This document shows positions 25,551 to 35,046 of a stretch of 64,000 nt of DNA, piece by piece; the stretch's first letter is position 1; each line of letters opens with the position of its first letter. This DNA comes from Prochlorococcus marinus CUG1415 (GTDB taxonomy: Bacteria > Cyanobacteriota > Cyanobacteriia > PCC-6307 > Cyanobiaceae): assembly GCF_017696015.1 (NCBI RefSeq), contig NZ_JAAORL010000001.1:248001-312000 (forward strand). Reading direction: 5' to 3'. The position numbers and the translations under genes were made by a program. The notes below the pieces were generated by a model. It ran no database searches, was not told the DNA's origin, and saw nothing but the letters and a program-made list of their open reading frames with translations.

Positions 25551-26819
25551 TTAGCTTTTGGGAAGAATTATTTTAACACGATCAATTTTTGGACCTGACA
25601 TAGAAATAACTTCAAATTTAATGTTATTAAAATCTAAAACGTCCCCAATTTTTGGAACCATTTGAAATTTTTCTAGCAGAAATCCAGCAAGTGTATGATA
25701 ATCTGCGCCTTCTGGAATGGAGCATACTAACTTCTTATTGATATCAATAATTTCTGATTTTCCAGCTATAGACCATTTTTTAGAGAAATTATCTAACATT
25801 CTCATGTCTGAATAAATTCTATTGTTGAGCATTTCCTCTCCAACTATTTCGCCATTTAGATCAGCCGCAGTTATGAGTCCCTCTGTTCCACCGTGTTCAT
25901 CTACTACTAGTAAGAAAGGATTGTAGTCTCTTACTATTGGAAATATTTCTGCTAATGAACATGTTTCTATGATTTTTGTCACTGGTAAAAGGAACGGCTC
26001 TAATAATGTATTGGCTTCCATTTCACCTTTTGAAATTGGCTTAGCTAGATAACGCAAATCTAATACACCTAATACATCATCTAAAGACTCACCAATCACA
26101 AAGAAGCGAGCATGGCGAGTTTTATCAACTTGTTTCATAAGTTCTGAAAAGGTTATATTTTTTGGCAAAGTTACCATTTCAGATCTTGGAATCATTACTT
26201 CTTTAACTTGTGTATCTTTTAAAGCAAAAACTCCTTCAAGAATATTTTTCTCATCTGGTTTTAAACCTGTTACATTATCAGTTTCTATAAGTGTTTCTAA
26301 TTCTCCTGCGGATAAACCTGAGTTTAAAGAATCCCATTTGATATTTAAATTGAACAAGCTTAAACAGGCGCTAGCAAAGAATTCTATTATCGTCACTATA
26401 GGTTTCATACCTTTTCTAACTGCATCGAATATTGTTGTAAGCCTTAATGCAGCAGATTCTGGATTGTTAATTACTAGTGCTTTAGGAATTAGTCCAGAAA
26501 CGAGAGTAACAACTAAAACAACAAATAAAAACAATAGAAGATCATAAAATCTATTTGACAAAATATTGCTTTTCCAATAATCATTAGCCAGGTTATTGCT
26601 GAGCCATCCAATTGCAATTAATGAAATTGTTATTCCAAATTGAGAGGCAGTTAATGAAGATCTAAAGCGTTTTTGAATTTTTAAAATTGATAATGCTCCT
26701 TTCTTTTTTTCTTCTATTAACCTTAAAACTTTACTTGGCCTTATTAATAAAAAAGAGAGTTCACTCGCTGAGAAAAAAGCTGGGAAAAATAAAAGAAATA
26801 AAAGTAGAGTTATTTTCAT
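25551..26819 (-). CDS. CNNM/CorC-type membrane protein with CBS domains (hemolysin-like)
   Basis: The 422-residue protein belongs to the DUF21-CBS-CorC family, linked to magnesium or other cation transport; the name hemolysin is historical. Residues 1-150 form the DUF21 membrane domain with three or four helices (ITLLLFLLFFPAFFSASELS). A CBS pair begins around 200 (VMIPRSEMVTLPKNITFSEL) and includes LVVDEHGGTEGLITAADLNG. The CorC_HlyC domain closes the protein (SIPEGADYHTLAGFLLEKF). It begins at ATG 26819, 18 nt before the end of the tRNA-Met gene. Confidence 0.92.
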   Translation of the reverse strand: MKITLLLFLLFFPAFFSASELSFLLIRPSKVLRLIEEKKKGALSILKIQKRFRSSLTASQFGITISLIAIGWLSNNLANDYWKSNILSNRFYDLLLFLFVVLVVTLVSGLIPKALVINNPESAALRLTTIFDAVRKGMKPIVTIIEFFASACLSLFNLNIKWDSLNSGLSAGELETLIETDNVTGLKPDEKNILEGVFALKDTQVKEVMIPRSEMVTLPKNITFSELMKQVDKTRHARFFVIGESLDDVLGVLDLRYLAKPISKGEMEANTLLEPFLLPVTKIIETCSLAEIFPIVRDYNPFLLVVDEHGGTEGLITAADLNGEIVGEEMLNNRIYSDMRMLDNFSKKWSIAGKSEIIDINKKLVCSIPEGADYHTLAGFLLEKFQMVPKIGDVLDFNNIKFEVISMSGPKIDRVKIILPKS

Positions 26820-26837
26820 TCAATGACAAATGAATAA

Positions 26838-26910
26838 TGGGGGTGGCGAGGATCGAACTCGCCTTAGCCAAATTATGAGTTTGGTGCATTCACCAGATTG
26901 CTACACCCCC
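26838..26910 (-). tRNA. tRNA-Met (anticodon CAT), probably elongator
   Basis: On the minus strand a 73-nt cloverleaf forms: acceptor GGGGGTG/CACCCCC, D arm TAGCAATCTGGTGAATGC, anticodon stem CCAAA/TTTGG with loop CTCATAA, and T arm GCGAGTTCGATCCTCGC. The discriminator is A and CCA is not encoded. The anticodon stem lacks the three G-C pairs of an initiator, so I favour elongator Met, although a lysidine-modified Ile-2 tRNA also carries CAT. The 5' end abuts CCCCC in the leader. Confidence 0.92.
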
Positions 26911-27051
26911 GGGGGAATTTATGTAATTTTAATTACATTGAATTTCAATATACAATATAAAAATAATATTTCAAAAAACACCTCATTAGGAAGTTTTTGT
27001 GAGATTTCTTTTTTTTCTTCTAATCTTTAAATATAAATTTAAATTTTACTA

Positions 27052-27612
27052 ATGGGTGATTTTTCTGAAAAGTATGAATTAAATAAAGCAAAATTGTTAA
27101 AACAGTTAATTGAAAAATCTTATAAGAGAGGAAACTTCACTTTATCTTCAGGGAAAAAAAGTAGTCATTACTTGAACTGTAAACCGGTATCATTAAATGG
27201 TGAAGGCCTAAACTTAATTAGTGATCTATTTTTAGAGTTAAAAGACTCACGGTCAAAAGCTGTAGCAGGATTGACATTAGGCGCAGATCCTATAGTAAGT
27301 GGATTAATTGTCAAAGCAGCTTCGCAAGGCTTAGACCTAAATGGTTTAATAATTCGCAAAGAAATTAAACAATACGGCACCAAAGCTGGAATAGAGGGCC
27401 CTATATTAGAAGAAGGCACTTTGGTAACTGTCTTGGAGGATGTTGTGACAACTGCTGGTTCAGTAATAAAAGCTATAAATAAGCTACGAGAAAATAATTA
27501 TGTTGTTGAGGAAGTTTTGTCTATAGTTGATAGGCAAGAAGGAGGCTGTGAAACCCTTAGAGATGAAAATGTTGAATTAAAAAGTCTTTTTACAATAAAA
27601 GACTTTTTATAA
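27052..27612 (+). CDS. pyrE: Orotate phosphoribosyltransferase
   Basis: PyrE joins orotate to PRPP to form OMP in pyrimidine synthesis. The 186-residue protein has [20 protein letters not shown] near 23-42, a [13 protein letters not shown] loop, and the PRPP signature [18 protein letters not shown]. Length is standard for the short bacterial form. It starts at ATG 27052 and precedes the ygfZ-like gene by 10 nt, suggesting cotranscription. Confidence 0.96.
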   Translation: MGDFSEKYELNKAKLLKQLIEKSYKRGNFTLSSGKKSSHYLNCKPVSLNGEGLNLISDLFLELKDSRSKAVAGLTLGADPIVSGLIVKAASQGLDLNGLIIRKEIKQYGTKAGIEGPILEEGTLVTVLEDVVTTAGSVIKAINKLRENNYVVEEVLSIVDRQEGGCETLRDENVELKSLFTIKDFL

Positions 27613-27622
27613 TTATCTCAAA

Positions 27623-28459
27623 ATGCAAAATATAAAAAAAAATTTTTGGCTTGAAAAATTTGATTCTTTTTCTGTTACTGGAGAAGATGCCAGGAAATTT
27701 TTGAATGGAATAACAACGAGTAATATTCTAAATTCAGAAAATAAAGTTATCAAAACTTGTTGGCTAACTCCAAATGGAGTTCTAAGGGCATTAATTGAAA
27801 TTATTTTTTTAGAAAGAAACTTGGAAGTAATTATCTTGGCGGGTAACACTCATGAAATAATTGATTACTTTAATCAAATTATTTTTCCAGCGGATGATGT
27901 ACTTTTAAGTGAACCTTTCTTGATAAATAGAATTCAGGAAATTGATGAATCTAGTTCATGGAGAACTTACCTGCCTATTTTCTTCAAAACAGAAGATAAA
28001 GAATTTGAAATATATAAAAATAAACTAAATTTCCTGAATCCCAATGATTTAAAACTTTGGAAGATTAATCAGGCAATACCCTGTTTAGGAATGGAAATAA
28101 ACGGAAAAAATAATCCTCTTGAGCTAGGATTAAAAGATCTTATAGATTTTAATAAAGGTTGTTATTTAGGACAAGAAACAATTTCAAAAATAAAAAATGT
28201 TTCGTCTTTAAAACAGGAAATAAGAATTTGGAAATCATTTGAATCTAATTTGAATTTAGACGTTGAAGATAAAAATTTATATATAAATTCTGCTAAAGAT
28301 ATTTCTGTAGGCAAAATCACTAGTATTTTTAAGTCAGATTCTCAAATAAAAGGCTTAGCAATGATAAAAAGGAGATATTTAGAAGAAGGAAGTGATTTTT
28401 TTTCAGAAATTATTGGAAAAATTATTATAAATAAATCTGTAGGATCAATTTTTCTTTAA
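27623..28459 (+). CDS. ygfZ: YgfZ/GcvT-like folate-binding protein
   Basis: The 278-residue protein belongs to the YgfZ branch of the aminomethyltransferase fold, which helps iron-sulfur cluster enzymes such as MiaB in a folate-dependent way. The diagnostic KGCYLGQETI motif is present at about 179-188 (FNKGCYLGQETISKIKN). The N-terminal part has FLNGITTSNIL, the usual position of the folate-binding turn. It follows pyrE by 10 nt and overlaps the convergent nuclease gene by 15 nt. Confidence 0.88.
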   Translation: MQNIKKNFWLEKFDSFSVTGEDARKFLNGITTSNILNSENKVIKTCWLTPNGVLRALIEIIFLERNLEVIILAGNTHEIIDYFNQIIFPADDVLLSEPFLINRIQEIDESSSWRTYLPIFFKTEDKEFEIYKNKLNFLNPNDLKLWKINQAIPCLGMEINGKNNPLELGLKDLIDFNKGCYLGQETISKIKNVSSLKQEIRIWKSFESNLNLDVEDKNLYINSAKDISVGKITSIFKSDSQIKGLAMIKRRYLEEGSDFFSEIIGKIIINKSVGSIFL

Positions 28460-29863
28460 TTGATTTTTGATTAAATATTTTGCAATTTGTAGAGTAGCCA
28501 AACAATCATCTTTGTTGTATTGGATAATTTTTTTTAAAAATATTTCGTTTTCTGTAATTTGATATTGAATCCACCAATAAAGGGCTTTCGATCCACTTAC
28601 ATTTTTCTGCACCCATTTAAATCCAAGCCAATTAGAAACGGTTTTTAATCCATAATTTTTTAGTGGTAATATCCAAGACTTTCTTATTAAGGTGTGTAAG
28701 TCTATAAATCTTGAGGTAAGTGAATCAATTTCTTCAAAACTAAAATTTAGTTCTTTAGCAATATTAATTATTGCTATTTTTTCAGTTTCTCCGTAATGTA
28801 AAACTGGCCATTCTTTATTTGAAAAAAGTATTTCAATAATTTGTCTGTAAGATTCTCCTTTATTGTTTTTAAGATTTAAGATTGGCTCATAAATAAGATC
28901 TTCTTTTTTTATAAACAAATTATTTATTTTTAAAAAACCATATAAAAAATCATGCTTTTCATCTGGATTTGATTCAATATCAAATATATAAAATCCCGAA
29001 CATATTTTTTCAAATAGATAGTCCGTATCATTTTTATTTGAAATGAAGTATGGTTCTCCAGAAATATATGCTTGTGCTTGCTTTACAAATAGGGAGGCTT
29101 TTTCATACTTTTGATCTTTGAATTTAGATAATTTCTCTTCAAGTGTTTTTTCGCTATAAAAAGCTAATGTTTGGGTATTAGTTATTCCATTTGTTTTCAG
29201 TAATGAGGCCGTTTTGGATCCTATTCCATCTATATCTGTTAGATATCCATTTTCTTTTGCTTCTTTGTCACAAAATTTTTGCCATGAACAAATAGTACAT
29301 TTTTTTCTATCTTGAGTTATTTCTGGCATAAATCCCTCCAAGCATTCATGCAAATTTAATAAAACATTCAAAACTTTTTTTCTTAATTTTTTATTTAAAT
29401 AAATTTCTTCAACATTAACTTTTTTATCAAAACTTGAAATTAATAATCCTTTCTCAATTTTAGATTCTTGAAAAGAGTCCAAGAGAATAGCACTAAAAGC
29501 CAAGTCGAATAAATGTTCTTTTGTAGTCTTGTAGCCTAATTTATACACAGCAGGTAGATATTTATATGAGCCCCATTTGCTTATACCTTTTGTCCTTAAA
29601 AGTAATTGGGGATGAATCTCTGCGTTAACATTTTGGAAAAATTTTCCTTTAATTTTTAATCCAATTACCCCTTGATAACCTTTTTTACAGGCTTTTAATC
29701 CTGTATATATTTCACCATTACATAATTTATAGAAAATTTGATATTGCTTAACTTTATCTATAGCTTTATGGGCAGACCAAACTTCATAAGATTTATCACC
29801 CTTGAAATCTAGCCATGCTTTTCTTTTGCATCTTATAAAACTTTTTAAATAAAGAGTATTCAA
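28445..29863 (-). CDS. RecB/Cas4-like nuclease with Fe-S cysteines and DnaQ-like C-terminus (TM0106 family)
   Basis: The 472-residue protein combines three parts. The N-terminus has SFIRCKRKAWLDFKG with a lone cysteine (C12), and a second cluster CTICSWQKFC with three cysteines near residue 195; together these resemble the 4Fe-4S site of Cas4 and AddB nucleases. A helix-hairpin-helix follows (IDGIGSKTASLLKTNGITN). The C-terminal half from about 290 looks RNase H-like, with FDIESNPDEKHDF and a final YNKDDCLATL. It is the predicted RecB-family nuclease TM0106 type; its biological role is unknown. It is solitary, with no Cas genes nearby. Confidence 0.8.
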   Translation of the reverse strand: MNTLYLKSFIRCKRKAWLDFKGDKSYEVWSAHKAIDKVKQYQIFYKLCNGEIYTGLKACKKGYQGVIGLKIKGKFFQNVNAEIHPQLLLRTKGISKWGSYKYLPAVYKLGYKTTKEHLFDLAFSAILLDSFQESKIEKGLLISSFDKKVNVEEIYLNKKLRKKVLNVLLNLHECLEGFMPEITQDRKKCTICSWQKFCDKEAKENGYLTDIDGIGSKTASLLKTNGITNTQTLAFYSEKTLEEKLSKFKDQKYEKASLFVKQAQAYISGEPYFISNKNDTDYLFEKICSGFYIFDIESNPDEKHDFLYGFLKINNLFIKKEDLIYEPILNLKNNKGESYRQIIEILFSNKEWPVLHYGETEKIAIINIAKELNFSFEEIDSLTSRFIDLHTLIRKSWILPLKNYGLKTVSNWLGFKWVQKNVSGSKALYWWIQYQITENEIFLKKIIQYNKDDCLATLQIAKYLIKNQLKKN

Positions 29864-29948
29864 ATTATTTTATTGGAGGTTTTAAATTTCACTAATATAA
29901 ATTAATATAGATAATCAAAAGAAATCAAGGCAGTCTTTAATTTGCAAG

Positions 29949-31397
29949 GTGACACATTTAGAAAATATAAAATTTGGAACTGATGGTTGGAGAGGAATAA
30001 TTGGATTTGATTTTAACCTGTCCAATCTAGCAAGAGTTGTTGTAGCTGCCTGCCAGGAGTTGCATTATCAATACTATAAAGAAGTTAATACAAAGAAAAT
30101 TTTAATTGGATATGATCGTAGATTTATGGCAAGTGAATTTGCCAAGCATGTAGTCCCTTATGTAAGAGGATGTGGTTTTGAACCGATCTTATCTAATAGC
30201 TTTGTTACAACTCCCTCCTGTAGTTTCTATGCCAAAGAAATGGGTTGTTTAGGAGCGTTAGTAGTTACAGCAAGTCATAATCCATATAATTGGCTGGGTC
30301 TGAAAATAAAGAGCTTTAATGGATGTTCTGTTGATCAATCTTTTACAAGTGAAATTGAAAAAAGATTAATGCTTGGCAATTCAATTGAAAAAATAGAGGA
30401 TGCCAATCAATTGGTAGATATTAAGAATTTTCATTTGGATAGAATTAAATCCCTTTTTGATATTGACTTTATTTCCAATAGATTGAAAAAAATGAAATTG
30501 AGAATTTTTGTAGATTCTATGCACGGTGCAGCTGCAAATTGTATGGCTGATATTTTTGCCTCTAATGATTCAGAAGTTATTTCAGAAATCAGAAAAGATA
30601 GTGATCCTTTTTTTGGCGGAAAACCTCCTGAACCTCTTTTAAATTATGTAGATGATTTAAATCAAATACTAATCAAAAATTCAACAAATGAAGTGAAAAC
30701 TCTAGGAATTATATTTGATGGTGATGGTGATAGAATTGCAGCAATTGATGAAAAAGGAAGATACTCTAGTACACAAGATTTACTGCCATACTTTATTCAC
30801 TATTTGGGCGAAATTAAAAATAATTGTTATCCAGTTTTAAAGACTGTTAGTGGTTCAGATATTATTAAAAATATATCAGAGAGTCAAAATAGAGATGTTT
30901 TTGAACTTCCAGTTGGATTTAAATATATTGCTGAAAAAATGATCAAAGAGAAAATATTTATTGGAGGAGAGGAATCTGGGGGGGTTGGTTTTGGTGACTT
31001 TATGCCTGAAAGAGATGCTCTTTATGCCGCAATGGTTTTATTAAATGGAATTGCTGAAAAATCTCAATATTTATTCGAAACCTTAGATGAAATACAAAAA
31101 GATTTTGGGCCAAGTTTCTATAAAAGAATTGATATTAAATTTCCAAATCAGTCAGAAAAAAATTCAGTAGAAGAATTTATAATACATAATATTCCTAAGA
31201 ATATTAATAATCACAAGTTAAAAAGTATCTCAAAGATCGATGGAATAAAGTTGAGAATTAATAAAAATTTTTGGCTTCTTTTTAGGTTTTCAGGAACCGA
31301 ACCTCTTTTAAGGTTGTATTGTGAAGCACCAAAAGAATCTTATTTAAATGAGGTATTAGAGTGGGGTCAAGAATTTATAAATTTGGCAGGCAAATAA
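29949..31397 (+). CDS. Phosphohexomutase (phosphoglucomutase/phosphomannomutase family)
   Basis: The 482-residue enzyme interconverts hexose 1- and 6-phosphates. It starts at a GTG and shows the N-terminal KFGTDGWRGIIG, the phosphoserine loop VVTASHNPYNWLGLK, the metal loop FDGDGDRIAAID, the sugar-binding loop GGEESGGVGF and the C-terminal phosphate-binding FRFSGTEPLLRLYCE. Whether glucose, mannose or glucosamine phosphate is preferred cannot be read from sequence. The rdgB start lies 2 nt after its stop. Confidence 0.93.
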   Translation: MTHLENIKFGTDGWRGIIGFDFNLSNLARVVVAACQELHYQYYKEVNTKKILIGYDRRFMASEFAKHVVPYVRGCGFEPILSNSFVTTPSCSFYAKEMGCLGALVVTASHNPYNWLGLKIKSFNGCSVDQSFTSEIEKRLMLGNSIEKIEDANQLVDIKNFHLDRIKSLFDIDFISNRLKKMKLRIFVDSMHGAAANCMADIFASNDSEVISEIRKDSDPFFGGKPPEPLLNYVDDLNQILIKNSTNEVKTLGIIFDGDGDRIAAIDEKGRYSSTQDLLPYFIHYLGEIKNNCYPVLKTVSGSDIIKNISESQNRDVFELPVGFKYIAEKMIKEKIFIGGEESGGVGFGDFMPERDALYAAMVLLNGIAEKSQYLFETLDEIQKDFGPSFYKRIDIKFPNQSEKNSVEEFIIHNIPKNINNHKLKSISKIDGIKLRINKNFWLLFRFSGTEPLLRLYCEAPKESYLNEVLEWGQEFINLAGK

Positions 31398-31399
31398 GG

Positions 31400-31975
31400 A
31401 TGAAAAATTTATATTTGGCGAGTAAGAATAAAGGTAAAATTGTAGAGTATAAGAAATTGCTGGCTAGGGTTAATTGTAAATTAATACTTCAGCCAGAATC
31501 ATTAGAAGTTGAAGAGGATGGACTGACATTTAGAGATAATGCAATTAAAAAAGCGAGTGAAGTTTCTAGAAAAACAAATAATTTCTCAATAGCAGATGAT
31601 TCTGGAATTTGTATTGAAGCATTAGATGGAAAACCTGGCATTTACTCATCAAGATATGCAGAAAATGATCAGAAGAGAATTGAACGAGTTTTAAAAGAAC
31701 TTGATGGAGTTCAAAATAGAAGTGCTTTCTTTATTGCTAATATTTGTGTTTGTTCACCAAATGGTGAAGTGATTATAGAATCTGAAGCTAAATGTTATGG
31801 CAATATTATTTTTAATCCGAGAGGAAAAGGTGGTTTTGGGTATGACCCGATTTTTGAGGAGAGTTCTACCGGATTAACTTTCGCAGAAATGAATAATGAT
31901 ATTAAAGACTCTTGTAGTCATAGAGGTAAAGCATTAAAAAAAATTATTCCAGATTTAATTGAAATTTTTTCTTAA
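31400..31975 (+). CDS. rdgB: Non-canonical purine NTP pyrophosphatase (RdgB/HAM1)
   Basis: RdgB clears ITP, dITP and XTP from the nucleotide pool. The 191-residue protein starts MKNLYLASKNKGKIVEYKKL, has LEVEEDGLTFRDNAIKKA, SIADDSGICIEALDG, GFGYDPIF and a late SHRGKAL, all family motifs. An upstream in-frame ATG at 31361 would add 13 residues inside the mutase gene, so I prefer 31400, with a GG-rich site just before it. It converges on the carotenoid oxygenase, with 2 nt between stops. Confidence 0.96.
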   Translation: MKNLYLASKNKGKIVEYKKLLARVNCKLILQPESLEVEEDGLTFRDNAIKKASEVSRKTNNFSIADDSGICIEALDGKPGIYSSRYAENDQKRIERVLKELDGVQNRSAFFIANICVCSPNGEVIIESEAKCYGNIIFNPRGKGGFGYDPIFEESSTGLTFAEMNNDIKDSCSHRGKALKKIIPDLIEIFS

Positions 31976-31977
31976 AT

Positions 31978-33501
31978 TCAATTAACCCAAGATCCATGAA
32001 GGCCATGGGGAATTGAAATGGGTAATTCATAAACAGCTAATTCTCTTAAGTCTTTCGCGTCTAATATCACTAAATCGCTGCCTCTTCGTTCTCCGTTCCA
32101 TAGAAGTAAAAATAAAAATCCTTCATCTTCTTTAGAAGAGTTTTCTGATGGAACCATAATTGGTTCACTAACAAATCCACTTGGACCGGCTGACCAATAA
32201 ATTTCTTCCTTTGAAATTAAATTTATTTTTTTTATTGCTTGAAGTGGGGCGTTCCCTAGCTTTTGAGATGTGCTTGCCATCCAACTAAAAGTTGCTGTTA
32301 ATCCTAAATTTTTAGGATTAACAACAGCAAATTCACAACATTGTTCACTTATAGCTTCCAGTTCACTAGTTTTTTTCTTTAGATCGATAATTGATCTTTT
32401 CAGTTTTCCTTCTGGGTATTTATCAAAGTCAATATCCCTAAAATTCTCGGCTGGACCAACTGATGGGAAATCATCATAAAAAATACTATCTAATACGATT
32501 TTGGAATCTTTTTCAAATGCATTTACATGATGAAAAACGAATCCTTCTGGAGCATCTATTGTTAACGGTGGCTGACCTCTAAATAATCCACTTTCTCTGG
32601 GGATGATAAAAAACTTTGCCTTTTTATTTGGATTCGACTTTAAACATTGTGCTGCCCCTCTTTGGCCCATTACAAATGGAAGAGGGTTGAAATCGATAGC
32701 ATTCTGTAAGAATATTGCCCAATTAGTTGTAATTGCGAAATCATGAAGGAATGCAAAGCCATTAAAGGTATCTTTTCTGTCGACAATTAGCTCTCCAGAA
32801 TTTTCACCAGCATTATTAAACTCCATTAATCTAATGGTACTTTTTGGCCCGGTTTGCACTCCAAAAGTGACTAATAGTTCTGAAGATGAATTTGAATTAA
32901 GGTCTATCTTGGGATGCGCACTGAATGCTTCGTTAGGCTTGAGTACCCCTTTTAATGTTGTTAAACCAATAGTCTCAAGACTATCAGGATCCATTGCATG
33001 TGGCCCAGCTGCTTCCCATAATGCGAGAATTTCATCTCCTAATTTAACGACATGAGTATTAGCGATATTCTTAAATTTTAGATCTAATGCATTATTTAAA
33101 ATTCCTCCAATTTTTTGGGTCCCAAAAACACCTCTATAAATAAATTTATTTATTTTCTCTTCTTCCAAATAACCTTTAGTTTTAACAAATCTATTTGTTA
33201 AGTATGGCTGACCATTTTCGAATTTTATGGATGTGATCATACCATCCCCATCAAATGGATGATGAACCCATTGTCCACCTCTCTCTAATATCCCTGGTCC
33301 ATTTCTTAATAAGGTTCCATTTAAATTTTTAATATTCTTACCTTTGCTAATTTTTAGAGGCTCTTTAGTTAGCTCCTTTTTTACATTTTGATACGCACTG
33401 GACCAATCTTCTTTATTAAAACTTTTAATTTTATCAATTTTTTTATTTTGTAAATTAGTCACAACAAAGTAATTATTTTGTATATCTTGGCCAAAAATCA
33501 A
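31978..33501 (-). CDS. Carotenoid cleavage oxygenase family protein
   Basis: These iron(II) enzymes cleave carotenoids or apocarotenoids oxidatively. The 507-residue protein has GTLLRNGPGILERGG and WVHHPFDGDGM near 60-85, and four likely metal histidines in SAHPK, FLHDFAI, FHHVNAF and a final PHGLHGSW. The start is uncertain: a TTG at 33501 is the longest option, but a GTG at 33462 would remove 13 residues that do not look conserved. It lies upstream of nothing obvious in the pathway; rdgB converges and hisB precedes it by 33 nt on the same strand. Confidence 0.9.
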   Translation of the reverse strand: MIFGQDIQNNYFVVTNLQNKKIDKIKSFNKEDWSSAYQNVKKELTKEPLKISKGKNIKNLNGTLLRNGPGILERGGQWVHHPFDGDGMITSIKFENGQPYLTNRFVKTKGYLEEEKINKFIYRGVFGTQKIGGILNNALDLKFKNIANTHVVKLGDEILALWEAAGPHAMDPDSLETIGLTTLKGVLKPNEAFSAHPKIDLNSNSSSELLVTFGVQTGPKSTIRLMEFNNAGENSGELIVDRKDTFNGFAFLHDFAITTNWAIFLQNAIDFNPLPFVMGQRGAAQCLKSNPNKKAKFFIIPRESGLFRGQPPLTIDAPEGFVFHHVNAFEKDSKIVLDSIFYDDFPSVGPAENFRDIDFDKYPEGKLKRSIIDLKKKTSELEAISEQCCEFAVVNPKNLGLTATFSWMASTSQKLGNAPLQAIKKINLISKEEIYWSAGPSGFVSEPIMVPSENSSKEDEGFLFLLLWNGERRGSDLVILDAKDLRELAVYELPISIPHGLHGSWVN

Positions 33502-33534
33502 CTGAATTGTGGCTGATTCGAAAAAATTCCTATT

Positions 33535-34140
33535 TTATTGATTTTCTAGCATTCCTTTACTGCTTGGAATTGAATCAGATCTTCTTAGATCTATTTCTGT
33601 AGCCATTCTCATTGCTCTTGAAAAAGCTTTAAAGCAAGCCTCAACTATATGATGTGAATTACTACCTTGTATTTGATTAATATGCAGAGTAATACCGCTG
33701 TTATTTACAAAGGCAATAAAAAACTCTCTTACTAGTTCAGTATCATAATTTCCTATTCTAGGAGCTTTTAATTGAAGATCATAAGATAGATGAGGTCTGC
33801 CAGAGCAGTCTAAAGTGACTTGAACTAATGCTTCATCTAATGGGGCAAAGAAATGTCCAAATCTGGTTATTCCTTTTCTGTCTCCTAAGGCTTTTGAAAA
33901 TGCTTTGCCTAATGCGATTCCTACATCTTCATTTGTATGATGATCATCAATATGGGTATCTCCAATTGCTTTTATATTTAAATCATATAAACCATGACTG
34001 GATATTTGATGAAGCATATGATCTAAGAATGGTATCCCGCTATCAATCTCGGAAATACCATTTCCATCTAAGTTTATAAATACAGAAATATCTGTTTCAT
34101 TCGTTTTTCTTTTTATTTCAGATTGCCTTAGAGATGACAT
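33535..34140 (-). CDS. hisB: Imidazoleglycerol-phosphate dehydratase
   Basis: HisB removes water from imidazoleglycerol phosphate in histidine synthesis. The 201-residue product has [14 protein letters not shown], the metal-binding [16 protein letters not shown] and [14 protein letters not shown], with the usual C-terminus of a monofunctional enzyme. The reading frame stays open upstream into fabI (to 34230), but family homology begins at the ATG at 34140 ([13 protein letters not shown]), which also avoids overlap. It is 19 nt downstream of fabI and likely cotranscribed with it. Confidence 0.96.
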   Translation of the reverse strand: MSSLRQSEIKRKTNETDISVFINLDGNGISEIDSGIPFLDHMLHQISSHGLYDLNIKAIGDTHIDDHHTNEDVGIALGKAFSKALGDRKGITRFGHFFAPLDEALVQVTLDCSGRPHLSYDLQLKAPRIGNYDTELVREFFIAFVNNSGITLHINQIQGSNSHHIVEACFKAFSRAMRMATEIDLRRSDSIPSSKGMLENQ

Positions 34141-34159
34141 TTTATGCAAAAAACTTAGT

Positions 34160-34942
34160 TTACATTCCATTAATGCAGTAACCCGCATCAACATAAATTG
34201 TTTGGCCTGAAATGCCGCTAGAGAGATCACTTAATAAAAAAGCAGCAGTATTACCTACTTCTGTTTGCGTGACTGTTCTGCGTAAAGGCGCCTTTTCTTC
34301 AACATTGTGAATCATATCTAAAATGCCACCTATAGCAGAACTCGCAAGTGTTCTTATAGGTCCAGCACTTATTGCATTAACTCTGACTTGTTTTTCTGGC
34401 CCAAGTTCTGCAGAAAGATATCTTACTGAAGCTTCTAATGCTGCTTTAGCCACTCCCATTACGTTGTAGTTAGGAATTGCCCTCTCTGATCCTAAATAAG
34501 TTAAGGATACAACTCCAGCACCATCACTAAAAAGTGGTTTTGCTGCTTTACATAAAGGTGCTAATGAATACGCACTTATATTAAGAGCTCTATCAAAACC
34601 CTCAGATGAGGTAGCGCTATAATCTCCAATCAATTCGTCGCGACCTGCAAATGCCAAGCAGTGAACTAATCCGTCAATTTGTCCCCAATTGTTTTGTATA
34701 TTTTTAAAGATTTCTTCTATTTGATTTGGATTTTGCACATCAAGAGGCAAAAATAACGATGGGTTTAACGGTTCCGTTAGTTCTCTAACTTTAGATTCGA
34801 ATCTTCCTTTATCATCAGGCAAATATGTTATCCCAAGTTCTGCTCCAGCTTTTGAAAGTTGTTGAGCAATACCCCATGCTATTGAACGATTGTTGGCAAT
34901 TCCTGTAACGAGAATTTTTTTGCCAGTTAGATTGAGAAGCAT
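34160..34942 (-). CDS. fabI: Enoyl-[acyl-carrier-protein] reductase (NADH)
   Basis: FabI completes each round of fatty-acid elongation. The 260-residue short-chain dehydrogenase has the N-terminal [20 protein letters not shown], and the active-site stretch [20 protein letters not shown] with the paired tyrosine and lysine spaced as in FabI. It also has [15 protein letters not shown] near 195. Length is standard. It starts at an ATG and is followed 19 nt later by hisB. Confidence 0.97.
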   Translation of the reverse strand: MLLNLTGKKILVTGIANNRSIAWGIAQQLSKAGAELGITYLPDDKGRFESKVRELTEPLNPSLFLPLDVQNPNQIEEIFKNIQNNWGQIDGLVHCLAFAGRDELIGDYSATSSEGFDRALNISAYSLAPLCKAAKPLFSDGAGVVSLTYLGSERAIPNYNVMGVAKAALEASVRYLSAELGPEKQVRVNAISAGPIRTLASSAIGGILDMIHNVEEKAPLRRTVTQTEVGNTAAFLLSDLSSGISGQTIYVDAGYCINGM

Positions 34943-35046
34943 TTTGTCTATTCTTTCTAATATTCTCCTATATAAAAGTACCTATCTTTACGTATTGCTG
35001 CAAAATATACAATAATTTTCAAATATAAGAAATATTTATTTTAAAC

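Noticed and set aside
26830-27030. 66-residue plus-strand frame downstream of the CBS-domain gene
   Set aside because: It spans the antisense of the tRNA-Met gene and AT-rich spacer, with no coding signs.
31361-31399. Thirteen extra residues at the start of rdgB
   Set aside because: They overlap the end of the phosphohexomutase, and family homology begins at MKNLYLASKNKGK (31400).
34141-34230. Longer hisB start inside fabI
   Set aside because: The added 30 residues are the fabI C-terminus read in another frame; HisB homology starts after 34140.
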